The notes under the pieces are model-generated. The model was not told the DNA's origin. It made no database searches and worked only from the letters and a program-made list of their open reading frames with translations. Below are positions 24,374 through 35,584 of a stretch of 64,000 nucleotides of DNA, piece after piece (within the stretch, counting starts at the first letter, position 1; the number at the start of each line of letters is the position of its first letter). Location: assembly GCF_001639725.1 (NCBI RefSeq), contig NZ_LTAW01000006.1, forward strand, positions 124,001 to 188,000. Direction: 5' to 3'. Both the position numbers and the translations under genes were made by a program. The stretch is from Marinomonas atlantica. Its GTDB lineage: Bacteria > Pseudomonadota > Gammaproteobacteria > Pseudomonadales > Marinomonadaceae.

Positions 24374-26272
24374 TTAATCCACTATGGCGAGATTGCCGTA
24401 AGTTTCTAGCCAAGATTTTCGGTCACTGGCTCGTTTCTTCGACAGTAACTTGTCTAATACTTCATCAGTAGACAGCGGATCTTCCATCGTAAGCTGAATT
24501 AAACGGCGAGTATCGGGTGCCATGGTCGTTTCACGTAACTGAGAAGGATTCATCTCACCCAAACCTTTGAATCGCTGTACATTAGGCGTACCACGCTTAT
24601 TTTCAGCTTCAAGCTTATGAAGGATGATGTCTTTTTCTTCATCATCTAGAGCGTAGTGTACTTCTTTGCCCATATCGATACGATACAAAGGTGGCATCGC
24701 TACAAACACATGACCCTGTTTAACCAATGCAGAGAAATGCTTCACAAATAAGGCGCACAACAGTGTCGCAATATGCAAACCATCCGAGTCCGCATCGGCT
24801 AAGATGCAAACTTTACCGTAGCGTAGTCCAGACAAATCATCCTCTGCCGGGTCCACACCAAGCGCCACGGAGATATCATGAATTTCCTGAGACGCTAACA
24901 CTTGGCTTGAATCCACTTCCCAAGAATTTAAGATCTTACCTCGTAACGGCATAATCGCCTGAAAATCTTTGTCACGAGCTTGTTTTGCAGAACCGCCTGC
25001 CGAGTCACCCTCTACTAAAAAAAGCTCACTAGTTCGACCATCTTGTCCGGCACAGTCGGCTAATTTACCAGGTAAAGCAGGCCCTTGCGTGACTTTTTTA
25101 CGCACAACTTTCTTGCTCGCTCGCAGACGTTTCTGCGCGCTGGAAATTATCAGTTCAGCGATTTTCGTACCGTCTTCAACGTGTTTATTAAGCCACAAGC
25201 TAAAGGCATCTTTTACCGTGGCAGATATAAACGCAACGATTTGTCGAGAAGACAAGCGCTCTTTGGTTTGACCGGAGAATTGAGGCTCCTGTAATTTGGC
25301 TGACAGAACATAACTACAGCGGTCCCAGACATCTTCCGCCGTCAGCTTAACGCCACGGGGCAACAAGCTGTGAAAATCACAGAACTCACGAATCCCTTCT
25401 AACAGCCCTGTGCGTAGACCATTTACATGGGTACCGCCTTGCGCTGTAGGAATCAAGTTGACATAGCTCTCTGTGACTAGCTCCCCACCTTCTGGCAGCC
25501 ATTGAACGGCCCAATCAACCCCTTGCGTAATTTCAGTTTGCCCGCCCATGAAGGGCTCTTCTGGTAATAGATCAAAGCCAGCGTTGGCTTGTAGCAAGTA
25601 GTCTTTTAAACCGTCTTCAAAAAACCACTCTTCGCGCTCTTCGCCGGCGCCACTTTGATCAATAAAAATGACATGTAAACCCGAGCACAACACGGCTTTG
25701 GCTTTTAAGAGGTGCTTAAGGCGAGACAACGAATATTTACCGCTGTCGAAATATTTTGGATCTGCGGAAAACTTGACGGTGGTACCAGAGTTTTTCTTGC
25801 CTACCGTGCCTACTTCAGCCAACTCAGAGACTTTATGCCCATCAGCAAAGCCAATATGATATTGCACGCCCGCACGCTTAACCCACACTTCAAGTGAGGT
25901 CGACAGTGCGTTTACAACGCTCACACCAACGCCGTGTAGCCCCCCTGAAAACTGGTAGTTATCGCCCGAAAACTTACCACCAGCATGAAGCTTTGTAAGG
26001 ATTAATTCAACACCCGATACCCCTTCTTCAGGATGAATATCCACCGGCATACCACGGCCGTTGTCTTCGACGCTAACAGAGTTGTCTTTATGCAATGTCA
26101 CGGTGATGCGGTCAGCATGACCAGCAATCGCTTCATCGACAGAGTTGTCGATGACTTCTTGAGCCAAGTGATTGGGACGTGTGGTTTCGGTATACATCCC
26201 TGGGCGCTTCTGTACAGGCTCTAGCCCGCTGAGAACTTCAATGGATCCAGCATTATATTCTTTTGCAGACAT
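24374..26272 (-). CDS. parE: DNA topoisomerase IV subunit B
   Basis: ParE supplies the ATPase and TOPRIM part of topoisomerase IV, which unlinks daughter chromosomes. The GHKL ATPase domain shows EVIDNSVDEAIAGHADRI, DNGRGMPVDIHPEEG and GGLHGVGVSVVNALS. The transducer domain follows, then the TOPRIM site with ELFLVEGDSAGGSAKQARD and the metal-binding DADSDGLHIATL, and PLYRI in the C-terminal part. Its 632 residues match the family. It is the last gene of a nudF-acyltransferase-yqiB-yqiA-parE run with about 100 bases after yqiA. No frameshift or missing motif was seen. Confidence 0.97.
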   Translation of the reverse strand: MSAKEYNAGSIEVLSGLEPVQKRPGMYTETTRPNHLAQEVIDNSVDEAIAGHADRITVTLHKDNSVSVEDNGRGMPVDIHPEEGVSGVELILTKLHAGGKFSGDNYQFSGGLHGVGVSVVNALSTSLEVWVKRAGVQYHIGFADGHKVSELAEVGTVGKKNSGTTVKFSADPKYFDSGKYSLSRLKHLLKAKAVLCSGLHVIFIDQSGAGEEREEWFFEDGLKDYLLQANAGFDLLPEEPFMGGQTEITQGVDWAVQWLPEGGELVTESYVNLIPTAQGGTHVNGLRTGLLEGIREFCDFHSLLPRGVKLTAEDVWDRCSYVLSAKLQEPQFSGQTKERLSSRQIVAFISATVKDAFSLWLNKHVEDGTKIAELIISSAQKRLRASKKVVRKKVTQGPALPGKLADCAGQDGRTSELFLVEGDSAGGSAKQARDKDFQAIMPLRGKILNSWEVDSSQVLASQEIHDISVALGVDPAEDDLSGLRYGKVCILADADSDGLHIATLLCALFVKHFSALVKQGHVFVAMPPLYRIDMGKEVHYALDDEEKDIILHKLEAENKRGTPNVQRFKGLGEMNPSQLRETTMAPDTRRLIQLTMEDPLSTDEVLDKLLSKKRASDRKSWLETYGNLAIVD

Positions 26273-26374
26273 CGGTACTTCCAGTTTCGGGGCGGCAAGC
26301 CGCCAGATAAAGCAATATTGAAGAGAGTCTATAACGAGGGAGAAATGGAGGCAAATGCCTTAAAAAACCATCCG

Positions 26375-26965
26375 TTAAAATTCGTTCTGAAATCCCACAA
26401 AGCGCAAGATATCATCAATGAACCGTTCAAATCCGATAAAGCTGTGATTACCACCCGTTTCACAAGTAACTCGCTGCACATCGGCAAATCGCTCTAGTGC
26501 AGCTTTGTAGTTCAAGACTTCATCTTGCTCTTGCAACATGAGCCATACTTTTTGGGGATGATAATCTGAGCGAACAAGACGCTCCAACTCTTCAATATGA
26601 TCCTCAGCTAACTCATAGGTCTCGTTGGTATAAGGGTTAATTTGCTCACCAAGATAATCGCGCAGCAATACGGGAGCCTCAACGGCAGGGTTGACGAGCA
26701 CCGCATGAAGATCGTATTTAATACTCAAGTAGGTACTGTAAAACCCACCTAAAGAGCTTCCTACCAATGCCACCTGATGGCCCTTTCCATGCAGCTCTTC
26801 AATGATGTCTTCCAATAACTGGATCGCCTTTGCGGGCTGCCAAGGTAAGCGAGGGCAGAAGAAGTACTCCTCTAGCCCTAGGTACTGCATACGCGCTTTT
26901 AATTGTTGCGATTTAAACGATAACTCGGAACTATTAAAGCCATGTACGTAGAGTAAAGTAAGCAT
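26375..26965 (-). CDS. yqiA: Esterase YqiA (alpha/beta hydrolase)
   Basis: 196-aa alpha/beta hydrolase of the YqiA family, just upstream of parE as in E. coli. It has the oxyanion segment LLYVHGFNSSELSFKS, the nucleophile elbow VGSSLGGFYSTYLS (Ser of GxSxGG), a conserved NPAV segment, and the catalytic His in GGNHSFIGFERF. E. coli YqiA hydrolyses short acyl esters and thioesters; the natural substrate is not known. It begins 9 bases after the yqiB stop. Confidence 0.92.
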   Translation of the reverse strand: MLTLLYVHGFNSSELSFKSQQLKARMQYLGLEEYFFCPRLPWQPAKAIQLLEDIIEELHGKGHQVALVGSSLGGFYSTYLSIKYDLHAVLVNPAVEAPVLLRDYLGEQINPYTNETYELAEDHIEELERLVRSDYHPQKVWLMLQEQDEVLNYKAALERFADVQRVTCETGGNHSFIGFERFIDDILRFVGFQNEF

Positions 26966-26974
26966 AAAAAAGTG

Positions 26975-27427
26975 TTAGGCAAACTGAAAATCTGGTAGTT
27001 CGTAGAAACGATGGCCGTGTTTAAGGCACAACTCTAGAAAATCCGCTAACTGCTGATTTAAACGAAATTTCTCATCTCGGTGATGCATATCATTGTTAGG
27101 ATAAGGATAAGCGCCTTTGTAGTGTCGATGCCCATCGGTAATCTCTGCTATGCCAACATCGTGATACAAACGAATCGTCATCACGAGTTCACTGCTAAAA
27201 GGCAGTTTAATCGCGATTTCTGGAGCAAAGGTGAGTTTTAATTGGGCGGTATAACGGCTCTCCTCTACTAACTCAAGGGACAAACGGCTTTGCTGCCCAG
27301 CAGTATGAATAGTGAAGTGCCAAGCCGTATCGTCTTCATAGCCACGTACGAGCTTGCCTAAGCGACGGTAATTTAACTCGCCTAGCATTTGTAGCTGTAC
27401 TAAATTTGGAACGTATGGTTGTGGCAT
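26975..27427 (-). CDS. yqiB: YqiB family protein (DUF1249)
   Basis: 150 aa, soluble, no signal. The start YVPNLVQLQMLGELNYRRLG and the C-terminal YPNNDMHHRDEKFRLNQQLA are typical of DUF1249/YqiB. Function is not established. In E. coli it sits between nudF and cpdA in the same order relative to parE. Here cpdA is not found beside it; an acyltransferase gene lies upstream instead. The ATG at 27427 is about 24 bases after the acyltransferase stop. Confidence 0.9.
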   Translation of the reverse strand: MPQPYVPNLVQLQMLGELNYRRLGKLVRGYEDDTAWHFTIHTAGQQSRLSLELVEESRYTAQLKLTFAPEIAIKLPFSSELVMTIRLYHDVGIAEITDGHRHYKGAYPYPNNDMHHRDEKFRLNQQLADFLELCLKHGHRFYELPDFQFA

Positions 27428-27450
27428 GATGTTTTCTCGAATTAACCGTT

Positions 27451-28407
27451 TTAATAATTTTGTAGACCATTTCCCTTCTTAGTGGATCCATTTTCCTGAA
27501 TTTCAACATTAGACCAGTGTAGTACATCCGTCGACATGGATCGATCTTTGTCAGTCCAATACTGGTTAAACCAATCGTAGAAGGCTTGTTTTTCTACCTG
27601 ATCATTCATATTTTTGAACGAGTCAGGCAGTCTAACTGAACGAGCCTTTACCTGAACTGTCGAAACTTGACCACACAACAAATACCAAAATGAATTGCGA
27701 TCGTCACCATAAACGATATTCAAGTCTGTGACTTCATGAAAGCACCCCGGCATTGTTTTCAATACCCGAAATATACCGCCTGCTTTTGGGCATAATAGGT
27801 GTTTATAAGGTGAGGCTTGCTGGCGATGTTTACGAGCACTGAACCTCGTCCCTTCAGCAAAGGTCATGATCGTACTTGGCTGCGACTTTAATGGCTGACA
27901 AGCCTCTTCTGTCGCACGGACATCGTGTAATGCTAAATCAGGGTGCTTTGCAATGTTTGCTTTGCTATACCGCTTTACTTGTGGAAAACCCATTATCTTG
28001 GTCGCCGAGCCAACGAGAGGCAACCACGCCAAGCTATCTTTCATAAAAATACGCGGCATTGGCATGCGCCCTTGGACCTGCATCAAAACAACAAATGCGT
28101 CCACCCAAGAACGATGATTGGCAATCACTAGATGCCAAGTATCGGGTCGTTTTATAAGCTGTTGGTCCAATTTCCAATGCATCCCTAGCATATACCGGAA
28201 CCACCACTCACATCCTTTTACCCAAGCTCGATAACAGTTTTCACAGGCTACTTTAGATCGTTCTGATGGACCGTTTAGGAGTATTTGCAACAGCGCAATA
28301 AAATGAATGATCACACCCCAGAGGAGTATATTCAAACATAAGAATATAAATGACAGCAGCCCGATTAAGGGCCGTGTAAACGCCCACGGAAGTAATTTCG
28401 TTAACAC
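27451..28407 (-). CDS. 1-acyl-glycerol-3-phosphate acyltransferase-like protein (YihG type)
   Basis: 318 aa, started at a GTG at 28407, five bases after the nudF stop. An N-terminal hydrophobic segment (about 10-45) anchors it in the inner membrane. The PlsC-type catalytic block is present: NHRSWVDAFV (H-x4-D), IFMKDSLAWLPLVGSATKIMG, and FAEGTRFSARKH (the EGTR motif). The family esterifies lysophosphatidate or related lysophospholipids; the larger size and tail match the YihG/LPLAT subgroup rather than PlsC itself. No strong ribosome-binding site is visible, so translation may be coupled to nudF. Confidence 0.85.
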   Translation of the reverse strand: MLTKLLPWAFTRPLIGLLSFIFLCLNILLWGVIIHFIALLQILLNGPSERSKVACENCYRAWVKGCEWWFRYMLGMHWKLDQQLIKRPDTWHLVIANHRSWVDAFVVLMQVQGRMPMPRIFMKDSLAWLPLVGSATKIMGFPQVKRYSKANIAKHPDLALHDVRATEEACQPLKSQPSTIMTFAEGTRFSARKHRQQASPYKHLLCPKAGGIFRVLKTMPGCFHEVTDLNIVYGDDRNSFWYLLCGQVSTVQVKARSVRLPDSFKNMNDQVEKQAFYDWFNQYWTDKDRSMSTDVLHWSNVEIQENGSTKKGNGLQNY

Positions 28408-28411
28408 GCGT

Positions 28412-29038
28412 CTAATTACCGGTTAACCAAGTTTGTTTTAGCTTGTGTCCATTAAGCGCAAACCATTGAAGCCCCATAATAGCACTCGCATTAACGATTT
28501 CTTGCTCCAGCAGAGGTAATACATCGTCTACATCGAACAAGTGCAACTTGATGTCTTCGTGCTCTTCGTCCAGCCCTTGCGTCGCATCAAGGTCAACCTT
28601 CGATGCATCTATTTCACCTGCGTACATACGCAAATGCTCAACAAGCCCCCCAGGAGAAGGCACAAAGCGCATCATATATTCCAATCGTTTGACTTCCACA
28701 CCCGCCTCCTCAAAGGATTCACGGCGTACAACCTCTTCATCAGACTCACCCGGCTCAACCATCCCCGCAACAAGCTCCAGTAGCCACGGCGACTCATGCT
28801 CAGGCAAACAGGGGCGAAATTGCTCAATTAGCAATAACTTATCCAGTTTAGGGTCAAACAAAAGCACACAGATAGCATCGGCACGCACCATCATTTCTCG
28901 GGTCATTGTCTCGGACCATTCCCCATTGAATTTACGGTGACGCAACACGCGCTTGTGCATCTTAAAAAAGCCATCGTAGACAACTTCATCTTTCTCAATG
29001 TCCACATCACTTTGTTGATACGTAGGAATATATTTCAT
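28412..29038 (-). CDS. nudF: ADP-ribose pyrophosphatase NudF
   Basis: 208-aa Nudix hydrolase that splits ADP-ribose into AMP and ribose 5-phosphate. The Nudix box is complete, G-x5-E-x7-RE-x2-EE-x-G, in GMVEPGESDEEVVRRESFEE plus AG. The N-terminal DGFFKMHKRVLRHRKFNGEW and the ADP-ribose subgroup's Pro-rich stretch FVPSPGGLVEHL after the box support NudF over other Nudix enzymes. Its start overlaps the last 4 bases of the permease gene, ATGA-type coupling. It heads the conserved yqiB-yqiA-parE neighbourhood. Confidence 0.93.
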   Translation of the reverse strand: MKYIPTYQQSDVDIEKDEVVYDGFFKMHKRVLRHRKFNGEWSETMTREMMVRADAICVLLFDPKLDKLLLIEQFRPCLPEHESPWLLELVAGMVEPGESDEEVVRRESFEEAGVEVKRLEYMMRFVPSPGGLVEHLRMYAGEIDASKVDLDATQGLDEEHEDIKLHLFDVDDVLPLLEQEIVNASAIMGLQWFALNGHKLKQTWLTGN

Positions 29039-29832
29039 GGCTCTTTGTCCTTGTCATACCACTCTTTTGGTGGTCGATAACGGCTGTCATCTTGTTCTTC
29101 AGGCGCTTCTGTTTGATCTAAATCGAGCGCAGGTTCTATGTATTCATCTAATATCATGTCACGTTTAGACTCTTTGAAATAGCGAGCCTCATTAAACGTA
29201 GTCACCACATGGGGGTACAGTATGGTCGTGGCGGAAATAAACATACCATTCACAACGGCTTCGGGAAAAACAAAAATGGGTAAGTAACCTAAGTACTCTT
29301 CGGCGCTTAGTTTTAATTCAAATTCACCAAACAGCTTTAACGCTACAACCGCTACCAGTGATGATACCGTCGTACTAACAACACAGCCAAAGAACCCCGC
29401 CCCTAAGATAAACACAAATGGATTGGACGGTTTGAAACGCTCAATAAAACAATGCATCCACCACGTAAGCGCCACGGGGATGGTCACATTGAACATAAGG
29501 TTTACGCCGTAAACTGGCCATTGGTTCAGTGCCCAAAACAAGTCGACGCTTTGCGCCACAATACCCGCGACAATGGCTAACGGCCAACCGAAAAACAAGG
29601 TTATCGTCGTCATTCCAATAAAGTGGATGATCACGCCCACATTTAAATCAACGCTCATTTGCCACAGCAAAACTAAAGCAACGACAGCCCCTAAAAAACG
29701 GTTCTGCAACCTGCCATCATGCAGCAATGTTGACCATGGAACAGAGACAAACGCTCGCCCTACTATTAAGATGGCAAACAACCAACACACCCATTCAAAA
29801 CCTTGGCTAAATAGCTGACTAGTGAAGTTCAT
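29035..29832 (-). CDS. Energy-coupling factor-type permease (CbiM-like, PF01891-like)
   Basis: 265 aa from the ATG at 29832 with AGGGAG 5 bases upstream; a GTG at 29838 would add two residues. There are about six hydrophobic helices through residue 215. The run GVIIHFIGMTTITLFFGWPLA resembles the N-terminal part of CbiM-type cobalt/nickel ECF permeases, and YLPIFVFPEAVVNGMFIS matches their C-terminal helices. The last 45 residues are acidic and cytoplasmic. No ATPase or CbiQ partner is adjacent, so transport may use a shared module or this may be a stand-alone relative. It is divergent from tag. Confidence 0.7.
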   Translation of the reverse strand: MNFTSQLFSQGFEWVCWLFAILIVGRAFVSVPWSTLLHDGRLQNRFLGAVVALVLLWQMSVDLNVGVIIHFIGMTTITLFFGWPLAIVAGIVAQSVDLFWALNQWPVYGVNLMFNVTIPVALTWWMHCFIERFKPSNPFVFILGAGFFGCVVSTTVSSLVAVVALKLFGEFELKLSAEEYLGYLPIFVFPEAVVNGMFISATTILYPHVVTTFNEARYFKESKRDMILDEYIEPALDLDQTEAPEEQDDSRYRPPKEWYDKDKEP

Positions 29833-29891
29833 TTGCACTCCCTCGTAATTGGTAATAAAGTCGTACCTAAATGGAAAAGGCGAATAAAATC

Positions 29892-30458
29892 ATGGCTGAA
29901 CAGCGTTGCGACTGGTGTCTGGGCTCTGCTGAATACGTAACCTATCATGATCAAGAATGGGGCAAACCTGTCTTTGATGATCAAACCTTATTTGAGTTCA
30001 TTGTACTGGAAAGTGCGCAAGCGGGTTTAAGCTGGATCACGATTTTGCGAAAACGTGAAGGCTATCGGCAAGCATTTCACGACTTCGATACTATTAAAGT
30101 GGCAGCCATGAATGCCGATGACATAGAAAATCTGGTACAAGACCCAAGCATTGTCAGACACCGAGGCAAAATCGCAGCGACCATTTCTAACGCTCAGTGC
30201 TTTTTAAAGATCGCCGCCGAATATGGTTCGTTTTCAGACTATTACTGGTCCTTTGTGAATCATCAGCCAATAATTAATCAGCCAACTAATCTAGCCGACG
30301 TCCCTGCAGTGACGCCATTAGCAGAGCAGATCTCAAAAGATATGAAAAAACGCGGTTTTAAGTTTTTCGGTCCGACGATTTGCTACGCTTTTATGCAGGC
30401 CACAGGCATGGTCGATGACCATTTAATAGACTGTATTGCGAAACCTTCACTGAAATAG
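29892..30458 (+). CDS. tag: DNA-3-methyladenine glycosylase I
   Basis: 188 aa from the ATG at 29892; the start at 29871 adds seven residues without similarity. Tag removes 3-methyladenine from alkylated DNA. It shows CDWCLGSAEYVTYHDQEWG at the N-terminus, LESAQAGLSWITIL, RHRGKIAATISNA and the C-terminal FMQATGMVDDHLIDC. The zinc ligands are the early Cys and His and the C-terminal His-x3-Cys. The stop is only 8 bases before cysC, so this repair gene may be read into the glycosylation operon that follows. Confidence 0.95.
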   Translation: MAEQRCDWCLGSAEYVTYHDQEWGKPVFDDQTLFEFIVLESAQAGLSWITILRKREGYRQAFHDFDTIKVAAMNADDIENLVQDPSIVRHRGKIAATISNAQCFLKIAAEYGSFSDYYWSFVNHQPIINQPTNLADVPAVTPLAEQISKDMKKRGFKFFGPTICYAFMQATGMVDDHLIDCIAKPSLK

Positions 30459-30466
30459 GATATTCA

Positions 30467-33182
<2,716 letters not shown>

Positions 33183-33186
<4 letters not shown>

Positions 33187-33863
33187 GTTTAGGGAACATC
33201 GCAGTGATTCCAGCACGCGGAGGCTCCCAAAGAATTCCGCGTAAGAACATCAAACAACTTAACGGTAAGCCTCTGATAGCTTACTCGATCGAAGCTGCTT
33301 TAAAAACGAAGCTGTTTGATCACATCATTGTGTCAACCGACGATGCTGAAATTGCTCAGGTAGCGCAAGAATGGGGAGCAGAAACACCGTTTACACGGCC
33401 CGATGAACTCGCCGACCATTTCACTGGCACCACGCCTGTCATGCAACATGCTTTGCGGTCGCTCATGGATCAAGGCGCTCAAATAGATAAAGCATGTTTG
33501 ATCTATGCAACGTGTCCGCTGCTAACTGCCGAGGATATTCATCAAGGCTATCTCGCTCTCGAGAAAACGCCTTTAAGCTTTTCCGCGACAACCTTTGATT
33601 TTCCCGTTCAAAGGGCTTTGTGCGTACGAGAAGGTAAACTGCAACCCATGTACCCCGAGTACATTGGTAAACGTTCTCAAGATTTAGAAGAAGCCATCCA
33701 CGATGCTGGGCAATTCTACTGGGGTAAACTAGAACAATGGCTTACTAACCCAGCGATGTTTTCTGAGTTAGCGACCCCCATCATGCTGCCGCGACACCGT
33801 GTACAGGATTTGGATACCGAAGAAGATTGGCTGCGCTTGCAGCAGCTGGTGTCTACGGTTTAG
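33183..33863 (+). CDS. pseF: Pseudaminic acid cytidylyltransferase PseF
   Basis: Last pathway step, making CMP-pseudaminic acid from CTP. 226 aa with the CMP-sugar synthetase signature AVIPARGGSQRIPRKNIKQL, the KPLIAYSIEAA helix, IVSTDDAEIAQVA, and the PseF-like LIYATCPLLTAEDI and HDAGQFYWGK. Its ATG overlaps the pseC stop (ATGA). It is the last gene of the plus-strand pse group and ends only 12 bases from the convergent GHMP kinase gene, leaving no room for a normal terminator. The remaining pathway genes (pseH, pseG, pseI) lie 23 kb away. Confidence 0.94.
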
Positions 33864-33875
33864 GTTGATCGTAAG

Positions 33876-34871
33876 TTAATATTCATAGTGCTCATAAGAC
33901 ACGATCTTACTTCCTTCGCTACCGATATTACAGCGTACATGAATGAGCTTCTGCAGCGCAGCGCGAATCGCCTCATGGCTTTCTGGCGGTGCAAAAAACA
34001 TCATAAAACCACCGCCACCAGCACCTAACAGCTTACCACCCCATGCCCCTGCATTGATGCCAGCCTGATAAATGTCATCGATGGCAGGCGTTGAAATACC
34101 GTCAGCTAGCTCTCGTTTCAAATGCCATGCTTGATCAAGCATAGCGCCGATTTGAGCAAACTCAGGAGCGCTCGACTGCAGCACCGTGCGCGCTTCTAAA
34201 GCCATTTGTTGTAGCGTATGTAGCTGCTGGCGTTTTTTACTGACATTTTCGATTTGTTTCACGGCAATGGTTTCCGCGATGCGGGTGAACCCCGTAAAAA
34301 ACAACAAAATATGATCATTCAGTTGGGAATGGTTGCCGGGGCGCATAATCAATTTGTTGATATCTACTCGGCCATTTTGTTGAAACTCGATAAAATTAGT
34401 GCCGCCGTGCGCCGCCCAAATTTGATCTTGAGAACCAACCTTCTCCTTAATTACCTCTTGCTCAATACGAATAGCTTCCATACCTAAATAATGAGCACTA
34501 GAAATTTTTCCCTCTAAGCCACGTAGAGCATTTACTAATCCCACGGTAAAAGCAGAGCTTGAACCAAGCCCTGAGCGCGCCGGCAAATCACTAAAATGGT
34601 GCACCTCAACGCCGTAATCGATTGGATGCTCCGTCATCACTGCTCTAACCGCAGGATGATCGATTTCAGAGACATCACTGACGTTCTCAATTTTTGAGTA
34701 AACGATACGATGTTTGTGTTCAAAAAATGGCGGAAGCTTACGCACACTTAAATAGCAGTATTTATCAATGGTAGTGCCAAGCACTGCACCACCATTTTCT
34801 AGATACCAAGCGGGGTAGTCAGTGCCGCCACCAAACAAAGATACGCGAAAAGGCGTTCGAGTAATGATCAT
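33876..34871 (-). CDS. GHMP-family sugar kinase (D-glycero-D-manno-heptose 7-phosphate kinase HddA-like)
   Basis: 331 aa. It begins TRTPFRVSLFGGGTDYPAWY, the start of the HddA branch of GHMP kinases. The ATP loop is LPARSGLGSSSAFTVGLVNAL, EKVGSQDQIWAAHGGTNFIEF follows, and GGKLLGAGGGGFMMFF closes the active site. HddA-type enzymes make heptose 1,7-bisphosphate for GDP-heptose; related kinases act on fucose or other sugars. The isomerase (GmhA) and phosphatase (GmhB) that complete the heptose route are not in the window. It overlaps the nucleotidyltransferase gene upstream by 4 bases, so the pair probably act in sequence. Confidence 0.85.
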   Translation of the reverse strand: MIITRTPFRVSLFGGGTDYPAWYLENGGAVLGTTIDKYCYLSVRKLPPFFEHKHRIVYSKIENVSDVSEIDHPAVRAVMTEHPIDYGVEVHHFSDLPARSGLGSSSAFTVGLVNALRGLEGKISSAHYLGMEAIRIEQEVIKEKVGSQDQIWAAHGGTNFIEFQQNGRVDINKLIMRPGNHSQLNDHILLFFTGFTRIAETIAVKQIENVSKKRQQLHTLQQMALEARTVLQSSAPEFAQIGAMLDQAWHLKRELADGISTPAIDDIYQAGINAGAWGGKLLGAGGGGFMMFFAPPESHEAIRAALQKLIHVRCNIGSEGSKIVSYEHYEY

Positions 34872-35584
34872 AAAGCATCCTTAAACAAAGTCTGGGCCGC
34901 TTGATAGCTCTTTGGTGTACCAAAGTCCAAAAACGATTGGCCCATGCATACACAGGTTAACGGCTGCGGCAAAGATGCCATGAGAAAATCTTTTTCTAGT
35001 GATGTGATCTGGCTGTTTCTTAAACTCGCTAAGTTGTCACCAGAGAAATAATACCAGCCTGCGTTAATTTCTCCTGGACCCGCTTGCGAGTCTTTTTCCA
35101 AAAACTCAACCAGCTGATCCGTAGAGTCTTTAAGTATTCGACCGTAGCGTCCGGCGTCGACTACGGAAGTGGTTAATATGGCAGAATAAGTATCCGCTTG
35201 CGCGATAAACTCAGCAACTGAAAAGTCTACAAAGGTATCACCATTGCACACTAGCACTGACTCTCGCTGCGCCAGCATAGGATGCTTCAGCGCCTCAACC
35301 AAAGCGCCACCTGTGCCCAGTTGTTGCTGTTCCACTTGCCATGAAAACGACATTTCAATTAAACATGACTCCAACCAATCTATCACTTGGTTAGCTTTGT
35401 AACCTAGGCAAAAATGCATTTCCTCAATGCCCTGTCGCTGCGCCCAAGTAATCAGATGATACAAGTAAGGGTATTGTCCTATAGGCGCGAGGATTTTAGG
35501 TTTGTCCGCCACCACAGAACGTAAACGAGTCCCTAAGCCGCCAGCTAAAACAATGAGTGGCGGAATTTTAACCGACGCTACCAC
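34868..35584 (-). CDS. Sugar nucleotidyltransferase (HddC-like)
   Basis: 238 aa, started at a GTG at 35584 directly after the radical SAM stop with GGAG 9 bases upstream. The nucleotidyltransferase signature is LIVLAGGLGTRLRSVVADKP, then GTGGALVEAL and VCNGDTFVDF (metal Asp). This class includes HddC, which forms GDP-D-glycero-alpha-D-manno-heptose, and alpha-D-glucose/GDP-mannose-type pyrophosphorylases. Its partner kinase favours the HddC reading. If so the pathway makes a GDP-activated sugar, which is also the carrier used by the ColD and fucose-synthase families found 13 kb away. Confidence 0.82.
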   Translation of the reverse strand: MVASVKIPPLIVLAGGLGTRLRSVVADKPKILAPIGQYPYLYHLITWAQRQGIEEMHFCLGYKANQVIDWLESCLIEMSFSWQVEQQQLGTGGALVEALKHPMLAQRESVLVCNGDTFVDFSVAEFIAQADTYSAILTTSVVDAGRYGRILKDSTDQLVEFLEKDSQAGPGEINAGWYYFSGDNLASLRNSQITSLEKDFLMASLPQPLTCVCMGQSFLDFGTPKSYQAAQTLFKDAL

